Shown here: one piece after another, positions 9,747 through 23,590 of the stretch
Layout of the letters: the number at the start of each line of letters is the position of its first letter
Position numbering within the stretch: position 1 is the stretch's first letter
Translations under genes and position numbers: made by a program
The notes under the pieces: generated by a model
The model's input: only the letters and a program-made list of their open reading frames with translations
Told to the model about the DNA's origin: nothing
The model's database searches: none
From: Whalleya microplaca
Taxonomy: Eukaryota > Ascomycota > Sordariomycetes > Xylariales > Xylariaceae
Assembly: GCA_022497155.1 (NCBI GenBank)
Contig: MU385728.1
Coordinates: forward strand, 558,001-622,000
Direction of reading: 5' to 3'
Length of the DNA stretch: 64,000 nt

Positions 9747-12317
9747 CTTGATGGACGTAGAGCCGGTGATGAAACACGGATACCAAGAGTGGACAAGGTT
9801 GCACCAATAACTGATAAGTCTGCCTGCGACTCAAAGAGGTGCGATAAAGTACAAAAAAGAAAGGAACGCTCGAGGTACCAAGTTAATGATGCCTTGAATA
9901 GGAGTCTGCTGCGGAAAGAGGATAGGGTTGGATTGACTGATGATGGGGGATGGGATGAGGGTGATGGAAGTTGAAGGAGAGAAGAAGGAAGTTCGTCGAG
10001 GGACCGGTAGATAAAGGGTAGCTGCAACCAGCTACACCCGTGCAGCTGACGCATCATAAGTCACGATAAGAATGGAACACTAGAGCCAATTAGGTTAGCG
10101 GCCTTGCCGGCTATGGGTGGCCTGCAGTAGAGGTACATGCATACCTTGCGCTCCCCCAACAGTTACTGTAACGATGGAGATGCGTGACCTATTGGATATC
10201 CTGCTCTCTTTCTGCAATGCTGAAGCCAAGAGCACATCAAGCTAAGCTCTTGTAGCTCTATCATTGGAGATTAATCATGGCAGTGGGTATATGTATATGG
10301 AATCTTGGTAGTCAACAGATGGCCTAACAGCTATACATACATACATAGTTGTAGCTCATACATTGACGGAGAGGTATTGGCGGCCGCTGCATACATGTAC
10401 AGGTACCTCTAACACCAGCCGCCGTACCTAGCGAGTGTGGCTAACTCCAGGGCTAATAAATGGGGACGCTGTGGTTTCCCGGGGCGATCAGAACTAAAAC
10501 GGGCATTACATAGCACACATGCAGCGATAAGGGACAGCTCATGACCTACCTTGCCGGCCTTCGGACCCTTGATAATGCTTCACAAGACGTACATGCAGGC
10601 AGTACAAAGCTGCCTGTAATAAATCAGCTACACATCCAATCAATAGCGATGGAAGCCAATCACTGAAAACACATGTCTATTGCAGTCCAGACATGCAGCG
10701 AGGCTTTGAAACTCACCTCAGATAAGGGACCGATGACACCATCCCCACCATCCCAACCATCAAGCTAGGCTTGGAGGGCTTACCAGGGGTCCAAACCATT
10801 GAAGCTCCCAAATCGGAGCAACACTGGGCCTACGTGTACGTACCTAGCAACCTACCGGCGTACCGCCTGGGCAGCCTGCTTTACTCCGTACTGTGTGACT
10901 CAAAACAAATCCCGGCGCACAGTGGCACGTGCTCTCCTACAATACATGTATTCAACACGTTTCCGTAGTTGAAATACGAGGCGGCAAAAGATTAGAGACA
11001 TTTGCCTTTTCTTGACCTAGGTTACGTCATGCCTAACTTATTAAGTGCATTCAATTCATGGTGATTCCCAGACCAGTTCGTGTCTGTGAACCTTATTATT
11101 ATTTAAAAGGACTTGAGGAGTTTGGTGCAGTCTATGTAGGCTTTGAACATAGTCTAGTATTAGATTTATGCTTACAGATGTGAGCATTGTTTACATATAT
11201 GTAATCTGTAAGATGATCCCATACTGCCGACATGTGATCTTAGTTGACTCTCTCAATCTTACAGTTCATTATGTATGTTAATCCTGTGTGATCTACCTCC
11301 ACGCTTCCAGACATTATATTCCTCTAGTAACATTATAGTGGCTACAATTGCGAATGAAGATCTCTTGGGTGCCTTGTTACCATTCAAAGCTATGTATGCA
11401 GGCAAGTAATGAATCTCTATAGATAGCAGTATAAACAAACAGAAAAGAGTAATGTTAGTAATTATTTGAAAGCGATTACTTGAGTAGCTTTCTACATAGA
11501 TGAGAGCTATCCCGCGTGCTCATTTATTGTCTATTCCCGTATATTTTGTAGTCACGGGTTATTACATTACATAGCTTCTTTTTAGCTATATCCCTACAAA
11601 GTAGACCGCAGCTTTCCCAGTCATGTTATTTGTCTTCTTGCGTGCTGGTGGAGACTCAATGATATGATACATATTAATGCTAAGATAGGACTCCTACATG
11701 TACCAATAGAATACGGACGGCGACAGTGAAGTGCGAAGCTACATAATCAACCTTGTTACTAGGTATGCATATACTTACATACGCGGTATACCTCGGCAGC
11801 TGCTAGGTACATACCTTAGTTACCTAATCACAGGGCTGCCAACAGCCTGTGGCCAGACTAGCACAGCCTACGCACAAGCCACATGCAGGCGGCAGGCTGC
11901 AATGGATCTAATTTAGTACAACTTTTTATTGTACGTAGCTGACACTTTCTGACTGACGTCGACTTGGTTGATGACCTTGAAATTTCATAGACAACTGTGT
12001 GCTTTTTCTTTATAGACCTCGAGCTTTGACAAAGCCAAGTAAGCTGGAGTGCTCTTTCAGCACTTCAATTGGAGCTTCACAGCTCCTAACACTCACTCCC
12101 TTATCACCAAATCCTGTCAGCCGTACGCTTCCAACAGGCGCCCCCATTTACCACCTCCTCACCCCTCTGATTCTTCGATGCTCTCTAGTGTAAAGAGTTG
12201 CCTAGACCCCGACAGGGTGCTAGCAAATTCGACCTGTATAATATGAGGAAAGAAAGACTTTCGGCCCGCATCTTTAGGTAGTTTCTCTGCAATCACGTAA
12301 CCTCGCAACCTTTCACC
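9747..12317. other. Long intergenic region between divergent prb1 and BEACH genes
   Basis: This 2.6 kb separates two divergent genes and should hold both promoters. I found no convincing gene, tRNA or transposon end. The middle (about 11000-11700) is AT-rich with short ACATA/TACAT runs. Short open frames here lack natural composition. Confidence 0.5.
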
Positions 12318-15300
12318 ATGTCTGCACGAACGGGCCGGTACCGAACATCCACGTCTGCCTCGACGCCACTAGCAACGAGCAAAGCTACTGAAGTTCTTCA
12401 GACACTTCTCGATGGTGTGTCCTCCGCTGTCGCCACGTCGTTAGAAAATGGGTACCCAGACTGTGAAGCCCTGGTGAAGCAAATCCGCCGAATCCAACAA
12501 CACCTTTCCGCGACCGCTCCACCAAGCTCAGTTCAGGACGATTTTCGGCACCTTCATGGCTTCCATCGATTATTCGACGTGTTGCGCTCCTTCTCTGGCT
12601 TCTACAACATTCAGAAACGCAACGAGGAGGAGAAAAGGAGCTTTTTCGACATCCTCGATGCAGTGTTTGGCGTTTTATCTGCGGCCTTTCGCGGCCACCC
12701 GGGCAATCGACGGTACTTCCGGATACGTGTTGAAGGTGGGGGCTGGGACGCATTGGAACAAATAATAGCAAGCATCGGTCTTGGAGGTAGCGACTCGGAT
12801 CTTTGGACAAGCTGTCAGCTGTTCGGCAAACTGCTGGCTTTCTCGCTGAACGATGCCGCATTGAATGAACTATGCTGCTCAGTTGCGTCAGAAGAGACTA
12901 CGCCTTGGGTGCTAGTTGCGCCAACAGATTCTAGCATAGGAGAGGATGGAGCTAAGAGTGAGGATAACGAGATTTCTCGTGTAGAAGATCAAGTGGCTTC
13001 AATTGAGGCGGCCATTAAGAATGCCGTGGGCCCCAAATCGACTTTACACAACCCCGAGGTTGTTCGTACCATTGTGGACTTTTGGGAATCTATTCCGCGC
13101 GATAGAAACTCCCCAGAGAATATGGTGTCATTGCTTGTGCTCAAGGTTCTGTCCTCGATCATAAATGTGTCAAGTATCAATCTATGTCTGGTTCATGAGA
13201 CTGGTGTGCTCTCCCGGTTTTTGAGGCTTGCCTTCGACAATAACACCACACTCAATGATACAGAACGAGGGACTATTCTTGATCTTTGTCGATCTCTCAT
13301 GCCTTTTGGCGTGAATCGACTCATCGACGCTCAGCTCCTACTACTCAACCCTTCTTTAAGTTCATCAGATTTCTGCCTAGATATGATGCATAAGCATAGC
13401 GGCCCTCCTTTCATCCAATTCGACCTCTCGCTCCATGGCCACTCGTCTATTGAACTTCCCAATTTGGGCCGCCCGTTCCCGCCTCAATCCTCTGCTGGTT
13501 ACACATTTGCCGCCTGGGTCCGAGTGGATCGGTTTGATCCGAGGTCACATACTACAATCTTCGGGGTTTTCGATTCAACGCAAACCTGCTTTCTCCTTGC
13601 ATATCTTGAAAAAGATACTCGCAATTTTATTCTACAGACCTCTGTCACGTCTCAGCGACCAAGTGTCAGGTTTCGGTCCTTCACCTTCGAGGAAAACAAG
13701 TGGTATCACATTGCAGTGGCACATCGAAGACCTAAGACGATGACACCTAGCAAAGCCTCCCTATATGTCAATGGGGAATTTGTTGAACAAATACGGGCGT
13801 CTTATCCCATTTCGCCCCCTGTGTCAAATGCCAGCACCGAAAGCTTCGCTTCATTTACCTCAACCAGCAACAAGAGCATGCCTGTCCAGGCATTCTTGGG
13901 GACACCACGAGAACTCTCTTCACATCTAGGCGCAGGATTGATAAATTCTAAGTGGTCACTTGGGACAGCTCATCTCTTTGATGACGTCTTGAGCGATGAC
14001 TTTCTCTCCGTTCCTAGTAGGCTCGGGATTCATTACCAAGGGAACTTCCAAGACTGTCTTGGAGGGTTTCAGACATACAAGGCCTCGGCTGCCCTCGGGC
14101 TTCGGAATGACCTTGTCAGTACTGGAAAAGACGAGTCAGATATTATGAAAGTTATTAGGGATAAAGCCAGCAACGTTGTACCAGAGCATCGGGTCCTGCT
14201 AAGCATAATGCCATCTTCAATATTTCGAGAAAAGGAGCATTTTGGCGAGTCACAGTTAATCCGTGCCTTGTCTCGTGGGCCAGCAAATACGCTCGTACAG
14301 ATGGTCTTAAGAAACGGCACAGGTATAGCCATCAACACTGCGCTCCCTTCGATCAACGATGCGCTCCTTCGCTCTAATGGAGTGGCCGTCCTGACTGGAA
14401 CTCCTATCGTTGTAACACCACAATTCTTCGACGATGCTCTTTGGCGGCTAGCAGGTTTTACACCCCTCGCATTGAAGTTGATTGAACGGGCTTCCTCAGC
14501 GGAAACATTAGTGCGTGCCGTTGAGATGGTATTCCGATGCATCAACGCCAGCTGGCGAAACAGTGAGGCCATGGAGAAGGACGGAGGATATGCGACCGTG
14601 GCCGTTCTTCTCAGAATAAAACTTGGGTTCGGAGCACCTACAAGCGAAAGTCCGACCGAAAAATTAGATATCCAGGGCTCTGAAAAGGATAAATTGTGCC
14701 TCCAGCTACTAAGCCTTGTCTTGGGGTTCGTCGGGTACAAGCATCGTGATCCCCTCGAATCTGTCATTATCAACCCTCTAGCGTACCGCATTCTTTTGCT
14801 CGACTTTGAAGGTTGGAGAAAGTGCGCCGCGATAATCCAAGAACTCTATTATAAACAGTTTGTGAGCTTTGCTGTCAATAGCAAGTATCACCAGTACAAC
14901 AACCGCAGGCTACTTCGGATGCGTGAGTTCTATGAGATTTGGAAAACCAATACATGCTAATACCATCTCGCTCTAGGAATTGTCAAGAGATTGCTCGATG
15001 CCGTGAAATCTGAGCCGCCGCCCGAGAACGTACTGCCTTATTTTATGAGCACCATCGAGAGCCTCGTAAAATGCAACTACAACACAGAAGTCCATCGGTC
15101 ACTTGCCCTTTTTATTACTTATGCATTCTATCTTCCGTCGAGGTCCCTTCCACGTACGCCGAAGCCAGCATCACTATCAAACCGTTCAATTTCGCGACGA
15201 CCGACTATGGAAAGCAGGGGTGCCGATGAGAACACTCCACGACTGCTTACGAAGAAAGAAGTCGGTATACGTCTTCTGGATATGTATAGCCAGCTACTAT

Positions 15301-18300
15301 GCGAAAAGGGGAATTTGGCAATCATTCGAAAGTTTGCTAAAACTGTCACAAACAAGGTACTTGATGCCCGGCCAGAGCATAGTAATTCCAAGCTGATGAT
15401 GGCCCAGTGGCTTCTGTATCTTCTCACAGAAGATGATGCAGAAATTGTAGTGTACGGTTGCAAGATACTTGCTAGACTGCTAGTTACACATGGCTCAGCA
15501 TATATCAGCAAGTTTTCGGGTAAGACTGGAGGCTTCTGTATCATGGCGCAGCGTCTCAAGCGATGGTGGGATATCCCTACTCTCTGGCCCATCTGTTTCG
15601 CCATTCTATTTGGGTACGATGTTGCAGAAATCGACTTTGATAAGAACTTTGACTTTTTCAGCCTGCTTGAGACTTTTGGGAAGTGCAAAATTGTCAATCC
15701 TGATGCTCTGCCGATTATTACAGCCATGCTTCAGCATGGCCTCAAGGATGTTCTTAAAAACCAAGAAAATCCGTCCTCTCCACCTCTTAAAGACCAAGAC
15801 CCAGTAGCACTCTCAGCAACTAGTTTAGAATCTACAGTCGCAAGACCACGAGCAAGATCCATGTCACTTCAAAAGGAGCTAGAATCACGGCGTAAGTCTT
15901 ATTCCCTTATATAGAGAGTTAACCTAAACGTCATTATAGAAACAGTTCAACCACGCTTTGAGCGAAATGCTAGCAATGCTAGTGTGCTTCAGGCGGTCAT
16001 TCGATTTATGACAGATCTCCACGCTCGGTCAGCCGATTTCAGAGACTTCGCGTTGTCCTCGGACTACGTGAGGTTGCTCCTATCTGCTCTTTATCCCGCT
16101 ATCGTGAGCACAGACGCAGTCAACCCTGAGACGGAACTTAATTCGAGGGGTTCGACGCTCACCTTTGAAGGCGGTGATGTTATTATTCGCCCTGTAGCCG
16201 GGACATCGGGTGCAACTCCGGTGGTCAGGACTTCCAGTGCACCCGATGCAGCAGCACCGCCCCGTGAGAGCATCCATAAAGGAAGCCAGCTACGGAAGGC
16301 GTCATCTTTTATTCTCCTAACCACTCAAAAGTCTCCCGAGCCTAGCCCAGTTCGCCTTGTCCATGCAATGACTCCGAGCAACAAGGTGTTCGCCCAGAAC
16401 GTTAGCCATAGCGTGTTAGAAGGCATATTAGAGCTCGTCATCAACGTTTTCATGGACCAGCTATTCGCGCGAAAAGAGTTCCCCGGGTTTGGGCTGTTTC
16501 TCAAGGTGCCTCCCGGATTCCAAGAGCATCAAGCTTACTTTGAATCGTACGTGCTGAGAAGCACCATCGTTCATATATCCACAACCATAAAACTGGACTG
16601 GAAGGCCCTCGGCGAGCCCAAGGTGCTTACCAATATGGCTAGGTTCAGTTTGCATATGGTCGAGGCCATCTTCGAGGGCTGGTTCATGAATGGGACCGAG
16701 TCGATGCTAGATTTTGCGGGGCTTCTGCTAGAATACCTACAGAAGCCGGAAATCGCGAAAATGAAGACCGTCAGGCTCTGCAGCCAGGCTGTCGCCACTA
16801 TTCGGGCTTCGTTCCTCAAGCTATTCCTCTTGAGACTCTCAGAAATGGACGACCCGCAAACTAGCGAGATTGAAGCAAACTTCTCCATGGAGAAGATCCT
16901 CTATTGGCAAATGGTTGTATTGGAGTCGTTGACTATTGACGATGACTACATGAAATTGTTTTGGTATCAGCTATACGCTAAGCTCATTGATACAAGGCAG
17001 TCCGTGAGGCTCGCTGCTGTCACTATCTGGCGTATCATGCTCGTTCAGAAGCCTGATGAATGCTCATCACTATTCCGGTTGTTGATGACTTCAGAACAAG
17101 CACAGTTGGCAACCGGATTCCAAAAGCTTACCGAACTCGATACAGAGACCTTCATTGAATGGGTTGATGAGCATCGCCCATCCCTAGACATGTTGTTCTT
17201 CGGGAGTATCTCACGAACATGGGAAGAATTTGTCAGTGCCGAAAACCAGCGTACGTCCGATACAGCCAGATCACGCCTCACAAAGCGCAAAGAGACTTTG
17301 AAGCGATGGCATTTCGAGATGTGCGAGCGAGATAGTATTCTCCTACGCCATGACATGGCCAATTCCGCTTGGATGAAGTCCATTTATGCTTCTGAACATT
17401 TCAAACATCAGCGCCTTATGCAGGATCAGCAAGACGACATCGCCTTTTTCTCATCTTCTTTCTCTATAATGCAACAAGACCTACATCGTCCCGGGGCTGT
17501 CTTACACGAGACTGGTCCTACAAAGTGGAAACTTGATAGGACGGAAGGTCGTAACCGTATGCGCCTTCGATTGTTGCCCGATTATTCATCACAACATGAT
17601 CAATACCAGCCAAAACGGAAGAGTGATCAATTACCGTCTTCCACTCCCAAAGTAGACACTATAGTGAAACAGACCTTGAACACTGCACCGCCAACGAAAT
17701 CTACCCCACCACCAGCTCACCAAGCGAAGATATCCATCAACGATGGCGCCGAAGATGAGGCTGCCCCCTCGTCTGATGCGCAGCCTAATACTGAATCTCC
17801 TGATCAGCCCGCAGTTCCAGAAGATGATTTCGAATTGATCGATGACCCTAATGACCCTAACGACGCCGATGACGGCTTCGAGGATAAGAACCGAAGAGTC
17901 ATGAGACGTTTGCAGCAAGGGGATGCTGTGCAACAAGTCTACAACATCTCCCGGGTCATTGGTCTCGAAGCATGCGAAGGCATTCTTCTCATCGGAAAGA
18001 ATGCTCTTTACATAATGGACAATTTCTTCCAGTGTGCGGACGGAGAAATAGTCAATGTCTGGGAGGCGCCCGCTGAAGAGCGTGACCCTTTCTCACAAAT
18101 CATCACAGGAGCAAAATCCGGCGAGACCCGTCAAACATCCATACGCAGTGCCCAGGATTCACGGAGCTGGAGATGGCATGATGTCATCAGCATATCGAAA
18201 AGGCGATTCTTGTTTCGAGATGTTGCGATCGAGATATTCTTCACGGACGGCCGTAGTTATCTTCTGACAGCCATGAACCCGGCGATGAGAGACGAAGTCT

Positions 18301-20341
18301 TTACAAGGCTTGCCAATAAAACTCCGCACACTGCCGGTGCTAACTCGCTCCCTAATCCCGAAGATGCATGGCGTTTAGAATCCCTCAAGGTTTTTGAAGA
18401 CTCCCCGCAGACCTTTGGGTCTAAATTTGGGAGTATTTTCAACTCTTCACCCTGGAACCCAGCTATGCGCCGGTGGCAAAGAGGCGAAATTTCCAACTTC
18501 CACTACTTGATGCTCGTCAACACCATGGCGGGACGAACATTCAATGACTTGACACAATACCCAGTCTTCCCATGGGTCATCGCTGACTACAGCAGCGACG
18601 AATTGGACTTGACTAATCCCGCAACTTTCCGAGATCTGTCAAAGCCCATGGGCGCACAGACTACGAAGCGTCAGTCTGATTATCAGTCCAGGTATACCAG
18701 CCTGGCTGAGATTGGAGAAACACCTTTCCACTACGGCACACATTATTCGTCTGCGATGATTGTTGCGTCGTACCTAATCCGATTACCACCTTTTGTCCAG
18801 TCCTACATTCTCCTACAAGGCGGCTCCTTTGATCATGCAGACCGACTCTTCTTTTCGATAGAAGGATCGTGGAAGTCTGCCTCCCAGGACAATGGGTCTG
18901 ATGTTCGGGAGCTGATACCCGAGTTCTTCTACCTCCCAGACTTCTTGACGAATGTGAACGGGTACAACTTTGGTGAACGACAAGGGTCGGCAGGCCGCGT
19001 CAACAATGTCGAATTGCCACCTTGGGCAAAGGGCGACCCGAAGATATTCATTGCCAAGCATCGCGAAGCGTTAGAGAGTCCGTATGTCAGCCAAAATCTT
19101 CACCTCTGGATCGACTTGATCTTCGGTCATAAGCAACGTGGAGAGGCGGCTGTGGAGAACTTGAACGTGTTCCACTATCTTTCGTATTATGGTGCCAAAG
19201 ATCTCGACAAGATCACGGACTCGAACGAAAGACATGCCACCACCAGTATCATCCACAACTTTGGACAGACACCTCATCAGGTGTTCACCAAGCCCCATGT
19301 TCCTCGGGAGAACATCACATTCCCAGCAAAAAGACTAGATACATCGAGCCATACTCTTGCCCGGATCCCCCACCCGCTTCTTGAAAGTCGCGAGCGCGTG
19401 GCGTCATTGATCTACTCACCAAAACTAGATCGTCTCCTATGCTCATCACCCTTCCGGCTCAATCTTCCCCTGGCCTTCGACAAGTACCTCGAGTGGGGCT
19501 TCGCAGACAACAGTGTGCGGTTCTATTTCACCGAGAACCGGAAAACGGCCGGCGTCAGCGAGAACCTGCACATCGGGCAGATCTCGTGCGTGGTGGTGGC
19601 GGACTCGAAGACGCTGATCACGGCGGGCGAGGACTGCGTGGTGTCGGTGTTCAGCATCCAGGGGGCGTCGGGGAAGAACGTGGAGCTGGTGCACCGGTCG
19701 TCGCTGTTCGGGCACAAGACGCCGGTGACGACGATCGCGGTGTCGAAGGCGTTCAGCACGTTCGTGACGGTGTCCGGGGACGGGCACGCGTTCCTGTGGG
19801 ACCTGAACCGGCTGGAGTTCGTGCGCAAGCTGCCGCAGACGCGCGCCGTCGAGTGCGCGCGCATCAACGACGTCTCGGGCGAGATCATGCTGTGCTCCGG
19901 CCCCCACGTCGCCCTGTACAGCATCAACGGCGACCTGCTGCTCGACCAGAACGTCTGCGCCGACCACGACGACTTCGTGCACGCGTGCGCGTTCTACGAG
20001 GGCTCGGGGAACGAGTGGCTCGAGAACTACCTCGTCTTCACCGGCCACCGCCGCGGCCGCGTCAATATCTGGAAGCGCGTCGTCGGTAGGAATGGCAGGT
20101 GGGCGCTTGAATTGGTGAGGCGATTGGATCATATCGATACGCGCAGCGAGACGGGCACGAATACCGAGGCCCCGATTACGTGTATCACGCCCATGCCGCA
20201 GTTAGTCTACACGGGGGACGATGATGGCAGAGTTGTAAGTCGATACATATACCCATACATCCACGAGTAACCAAGATTAGGACTCTGAAGCTAATAATGT
20301 CTACTTAGTATGAATGGAACCTGATCCAACGGGAGAGATAG
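12318..20341 (+). CDS. Giant BEACH-WD40 protein (Bph1/LYST/neurobeachin-like)
   Basis: Four exons (12318-14922, 14977-15891, 15940-20234, 20309-20341) with introns of 54, 48 and 74 bp all splice in phase, giving 2615 residues. Domain order: an armadillo-like helical N-terminus; a concanavalin-like (LamG-type) domain at about 360-490 (YTFAAWVRVDRF, WYHIAVAHRRP); a further helical region; an acidic linker; a PH-like BEACH domain at about 1840-1960; the BEACH domain at about 2000-2290 (FHYLMLVNTMAGRTFNDL, FPWVIADYSSDELDL, TPFHYGTHYSS); then WD40 repeats to the end. The last exon encodes only ten residues (YEWNLIQRER). The family acts in vesicle, lysosome or vacuole traffic and in membrane fusion or fission as a cytosolic scaffold; a role here is by homology. 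GC rises sharply over about 19540-20090 within the WD40 part, although the frame is unbroken. Confidence 0.95.
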
Positions 20342-21075
20342 AGCCTCTCTCGACATCGAAGGTCTTCCACTACAAGTGCTGGGTTTTTGAGAGCGCGGGC
20401 GCACACCGTCGCGGCATAGATAGAACGGCCGGAGTTTTTTTTTTTTTTCAGGGAAAAAGGTCTCCGAGAAAGTTCTCGGCCTTCTCCTTCCCTCGGATTC
20501 ATATTACGTGCGTTGGGGATTCGTGTCATCGATGGTTTTTTCTTCTTCTTCGTCTGCAGGATAGACAGACAGACAGACAGACACAGGGCAAAGAAAGAAA
20601 GGGAAAGCTAGCTATAAGCTATAAGCAACAGGACGGCGGCGCTGCTGGCTGGTCGTATTTGAAAAACACAGGGTTGGCTGGTTGGCCCGGTAGGGGTAGG
20701 GTAGGATAGGATCGTTTGCAAAGAAAAAAAGAAACAAAAAAATCTCGATATTTGGTTCTGTGCTGCTGTGTCTTGGTGATTGATACATTTGCGTCCTCTA
20801 CGTCCTGTAGGGTGCGGATGTTTCGTGAAGACCTTTATATCGTCTCTCACCTCAGCCAGGTCTTGTATAGACCCCCACGGCCTTCTCCAGAGCATGCTTC
20901 CATCCACTTTCTTATATACAATTCTATAACCCTCCGCATCCGTCCCCGGTCCTTCCCTGTTCGTCTTCACCCTAATCGTCGTAGCCGCTCAACGTCTTCC
21001 GCGGGCCTTTGGGAACTGCGAGCATTCGATCGTTAGCATATATGTCTCCTCTCCTCTCTCCTCCCTCATATAACC
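20342..21075. other. Convergent 3' flanks with a short tetranucleotide repeat
   Basis: This is the space between the 3' ends of the BEACH gene (+) and the complex I subunit gene (-). It has a poly-T run near 20437, an AGAC microsatellite at 20563-20583 and A-rich runs near 20720. Open frames here are not convincing. Confidence 0.6.
20563..20583. repeat. (AGAC)n microsatellite
   Basis: About five tandem AGAC units are seen directly in the downstream flank of the BEACH gene. Confidence 0.9.
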
Positions 21076-21297
21076 TCATACGAGGTACTGCTTCGGGGAC
21101 GTACTCGGGTAGGTCATGGGGATGGGCGGCGCGCGGGTGTAGCCGAACTTCTTGAGCGCGGGCGGCACGGTGAAGAGCATGACGGGCCCCGTGGCGCCGA
21201 TGATGACGGACCAGAAGAAGGCGGGCTTCTCGCGCGCCGACCAGCGCCAGTACCGCAGGGGGCCGGCCCAGAAGCGTGGGGTTGGGTTGGCTGCCAT
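21076..21297 (-). CDS. nuo-9.5: NADH-ubiquinone oxidoreductase 9.5 kDa subunit
   Basis: The single-exon frame encodes 73 residues beginning MAANPTPRFWAGPLRYW. It contains one hydrophobic helix (FFWSVIIGATGPVMLFTV) and the tail PPIPMTYPSTSPKQYLV. The RFWAGPLRY start, the EKPAFFWSV segment and the PMTYP motif match the small 9.5 kDa accessory subunit of mitochondrial complex I described in Neurospora, and the length agrees. The product should sit in the mitochondrial inner membrane as a single-span accessory subunit with no catalytic residues of its own. The gene is divergent from WBP1 with about 660 bp between the start codons, so the two may share a promoter region. An extra 5' exon is not needed. 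Confidence 0.88.
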   Translation of the reverse strand: MAANPTPRFWAGPLRYWRWSAREKPAFFWSVIIGATGPVMLFTVPPALKKFGYTRAPPIPMTYPSTSPKQYLV

Positions 21298-21956
21298 TTG
21301 TGTCTCTATCGTGATGACGAGGTTGTAAGTAGGATATTTCGAGTGGGTGGTCTCCGTACGGAGGTCGAGGTTGAGGCTGTCTACCTACCTAGGCAACCAC
21401 TACTCAATTGACCTGTTGCGTGGATCGAGTGGGTAGGTATACGATGAGGTGGAATCGTGAGATCCTTACCAACTGCGGGCGTGCGATTGGAGCTCGGTGG
21501 TTCAATGCGAGCTTCAATCGCTCACTGCTGCGGATGATGTAGGTGGTCTGTGCATCAAGAAGCCGGAATATTGAAACCGCGGTCTTATCTAATCAGTTGC
21601 TTATCTAACCTGATAAGTGCTTACCTAATAAACTTCCCGTCAATGCAAGCCAAGCCCAGCACGGCTCACGATTGGCGGATGGGAGTCTTGGCAGGTACCT
21701 ACGGTACTTGAGACGGGCAGGGACGGGCTACGTATACCAGAGCTCCAAAAAGCGTAACTGCATTTTGAGACAGCTGGTCCTTTTAATTGAACGAAGTGAC
21801 GACGACTGACTTATAACCAACTAACCCACCAACAATATTTCCTATGCGCTCGGCAGTCCACCTCATGCTGGCGCAACATCCCTCTTTTCTCTCTTCCGTT
21901 CTCTACTAAGTCAATTGATCTTGACCACGGACTTACGTTACGGACACGCCACTACG
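21298..21956. promoter_or_regulatory. Shared upstream region of nuo-9.5 and wbp1
   Basis: About 660 bp between two divergent housekeeping genes. No specific promoter motif can be assigned by eye. It contains repeated CTACCTACCTAGG-type runs near 21382 and TTATCTAATC/TTATCTAACC near 21592-21611. Confidence 0.4.
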
Positions 21957-23590
21957 ATGAAGTCCCTGGTGTCCTTCGTCGTCTTGCTGCTCGTCGCTGT
22001 CGTGCAAGCTGTTAGCTCCAGTGGAGGCAGGTTGCTCGTCGTCCTAGAGGATGTTGCCGAGAAAGCTGGCTATTCTAAGTTCTTTGGCGGCTTAGAAGGT
22101 ATGTGTTATTATGAGTTATGTGTCATGTGCTATGTGTTATTCATGTCTTAGCTCTTAGCTCTTTGGGTTGGAAGGAAAATCAAACATGCTAATTAATGCT
22201 GTCTTCCCAAACAGGACGCGGGTTCCAGATCAACTACGAAACTCCTAAAAGCGAGAGCCTGCGCCTTTTCCACCTGGGCGAGAGGTCCTACGATCATGTC
22301 CTGTTCCTGCCGACCAAGTCAAAGGGTACGTCGTATTGCTACGGATTATAGTCTTGTATATCGTATTTAAAACGCTGACGACGCAAAGGCCTCGGTCCGA
22401 ACCTTACTCCAAACATCCTCCTCGATTTCATCAATGCGGAGGGCAACATCCTCCTAGCCCTCTCAGCCGCCACTCCCGCCCCGACATCCCTCGTCTCCCT
22501 ACTTCTCGAGCTCGACATCCACCTGCCGCCCGACCGTCAAGGCCTCGTCGTCGACCATTTCAACTACGACACCACGTCAGCTGCCGAGAAGCACGATGTA
22601 CTGCTGCTGCCTCCCCCTGGGCCTCTCCGACCGGATGTCAAGGATTTCTTCAGCCCCCTCGCAGACAACGGCGAGCTCCTCGCCTTCCCAGATGGTATGG
22701 GCCAGACCCTTGGCGACGGCTCCCTCCTCACCCCGCTCCTCCGCGCTCCCGCGACGGCTTATAGCTACAACCCGAAGGAACAGGCAGAAGTCGTGGATGA
22801 CCTCTTCGCAAGTGGAGCTCAGCTCTCGCTTGTGAGCACCGTCCAGGCTCGCAACTCCGCCCGCTTCACCGTCCTCGGCTCCGCCGACATGCTGACCGAC
22901 AAGTGGTTCGACGCCAAGGTCAAGAAGGTTGGCGAAACGAAGAGCGTGAACACTCTCAACCGGGAATTTGCCAAAGCTGTCTCGGGTTGGACCTTCAAGG
23001 AGATCGGTGTTCTACGTGTCAATTGGATCGAGCACCACCTGAACGAGGAGGGCTTGAGCAATGCGAGCAACCCCAAGATCTACCGGATCAAGAACGACGT
23101 GGTATGTTTGTTCCTAGCCTTACTTGCTCCCTATCCAGATCGAGCATCGCTTCTAACGTGAAAACAGACCTACTCCATCTCCCTCTCCGAGTACTCCTGG
23201 GACCAATGGCTGCCCTTCACGGTCCCCGCCCATGACGAGCTGCAGCTCGAGTTCAGCATGCTCTCGCCCTTCCACCGACTCACGCTCCAGCCCACCATCT
23301 CCTCCCAGGACAGCACGACCTACTCGACCTCCTTCAAGCTCCCCGACCAGCACGGCATCTTCAACTTCCTAGTCAACTACAAGCGCCCCTTTTTTAATAA
23401 TATCGAGGAGAAGAACACCGTCTCCGTCCGCCACTTCGCCCACGACGAGTGGCCCCGCAGCTTCGTCATCAGCGGCGCCTGGCCCTGGATCACCGGCATC
23501 GGCGCCACCGTCACCGGCTGGGTGGCGTTTTGTGCCATCTGGCTGTATAGCAAGCCGGCGGCAATCCGCGAGAGCAAGAAGACGCAGTAG
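21957..23590 (+). CDS. wbp1: Oligosaccharyltransferase beta subunit Wbp1 (OST48)
   Basis: Four exons (21957-22098, 22215-22325, 22389-23101, 23168-23590) splice in phase to 462 residues. The ATG at 21957 is chosen because it starts a signal peptide (MKSLVSFVVLLLVAVVQA). The lumenal domain opens with GGRLLVVLEDVAEKAGYSKFF, followed by YDHVLFLPTKSKGLGPNL and ILLDFINAEGNILLALS, as in the OST48/WBP1 family. Near the C-terminus is one membrane helix (WPWITGIGATVTGW onward). The last four residues KKTQ form a KKXX ER-retrieval signal. Wbp1 is an essential subunit of the ER complex that transfers the dolichol-linked glycan to Asn in N-glycosylation. The length agrees with yeast Wbp1 (430 residues). 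The gene appears intact. Confidence 0.93.

Noticed and set aside
19446..20132. 228-codon minus-strand open frame
   Set aside because: It is the antisense shadow of the GC-rich WD40 part of the BEACH gene; its composition is Arg/Val/His-rich and unnatural, while the plus strand encodes clear WD40 sequence.
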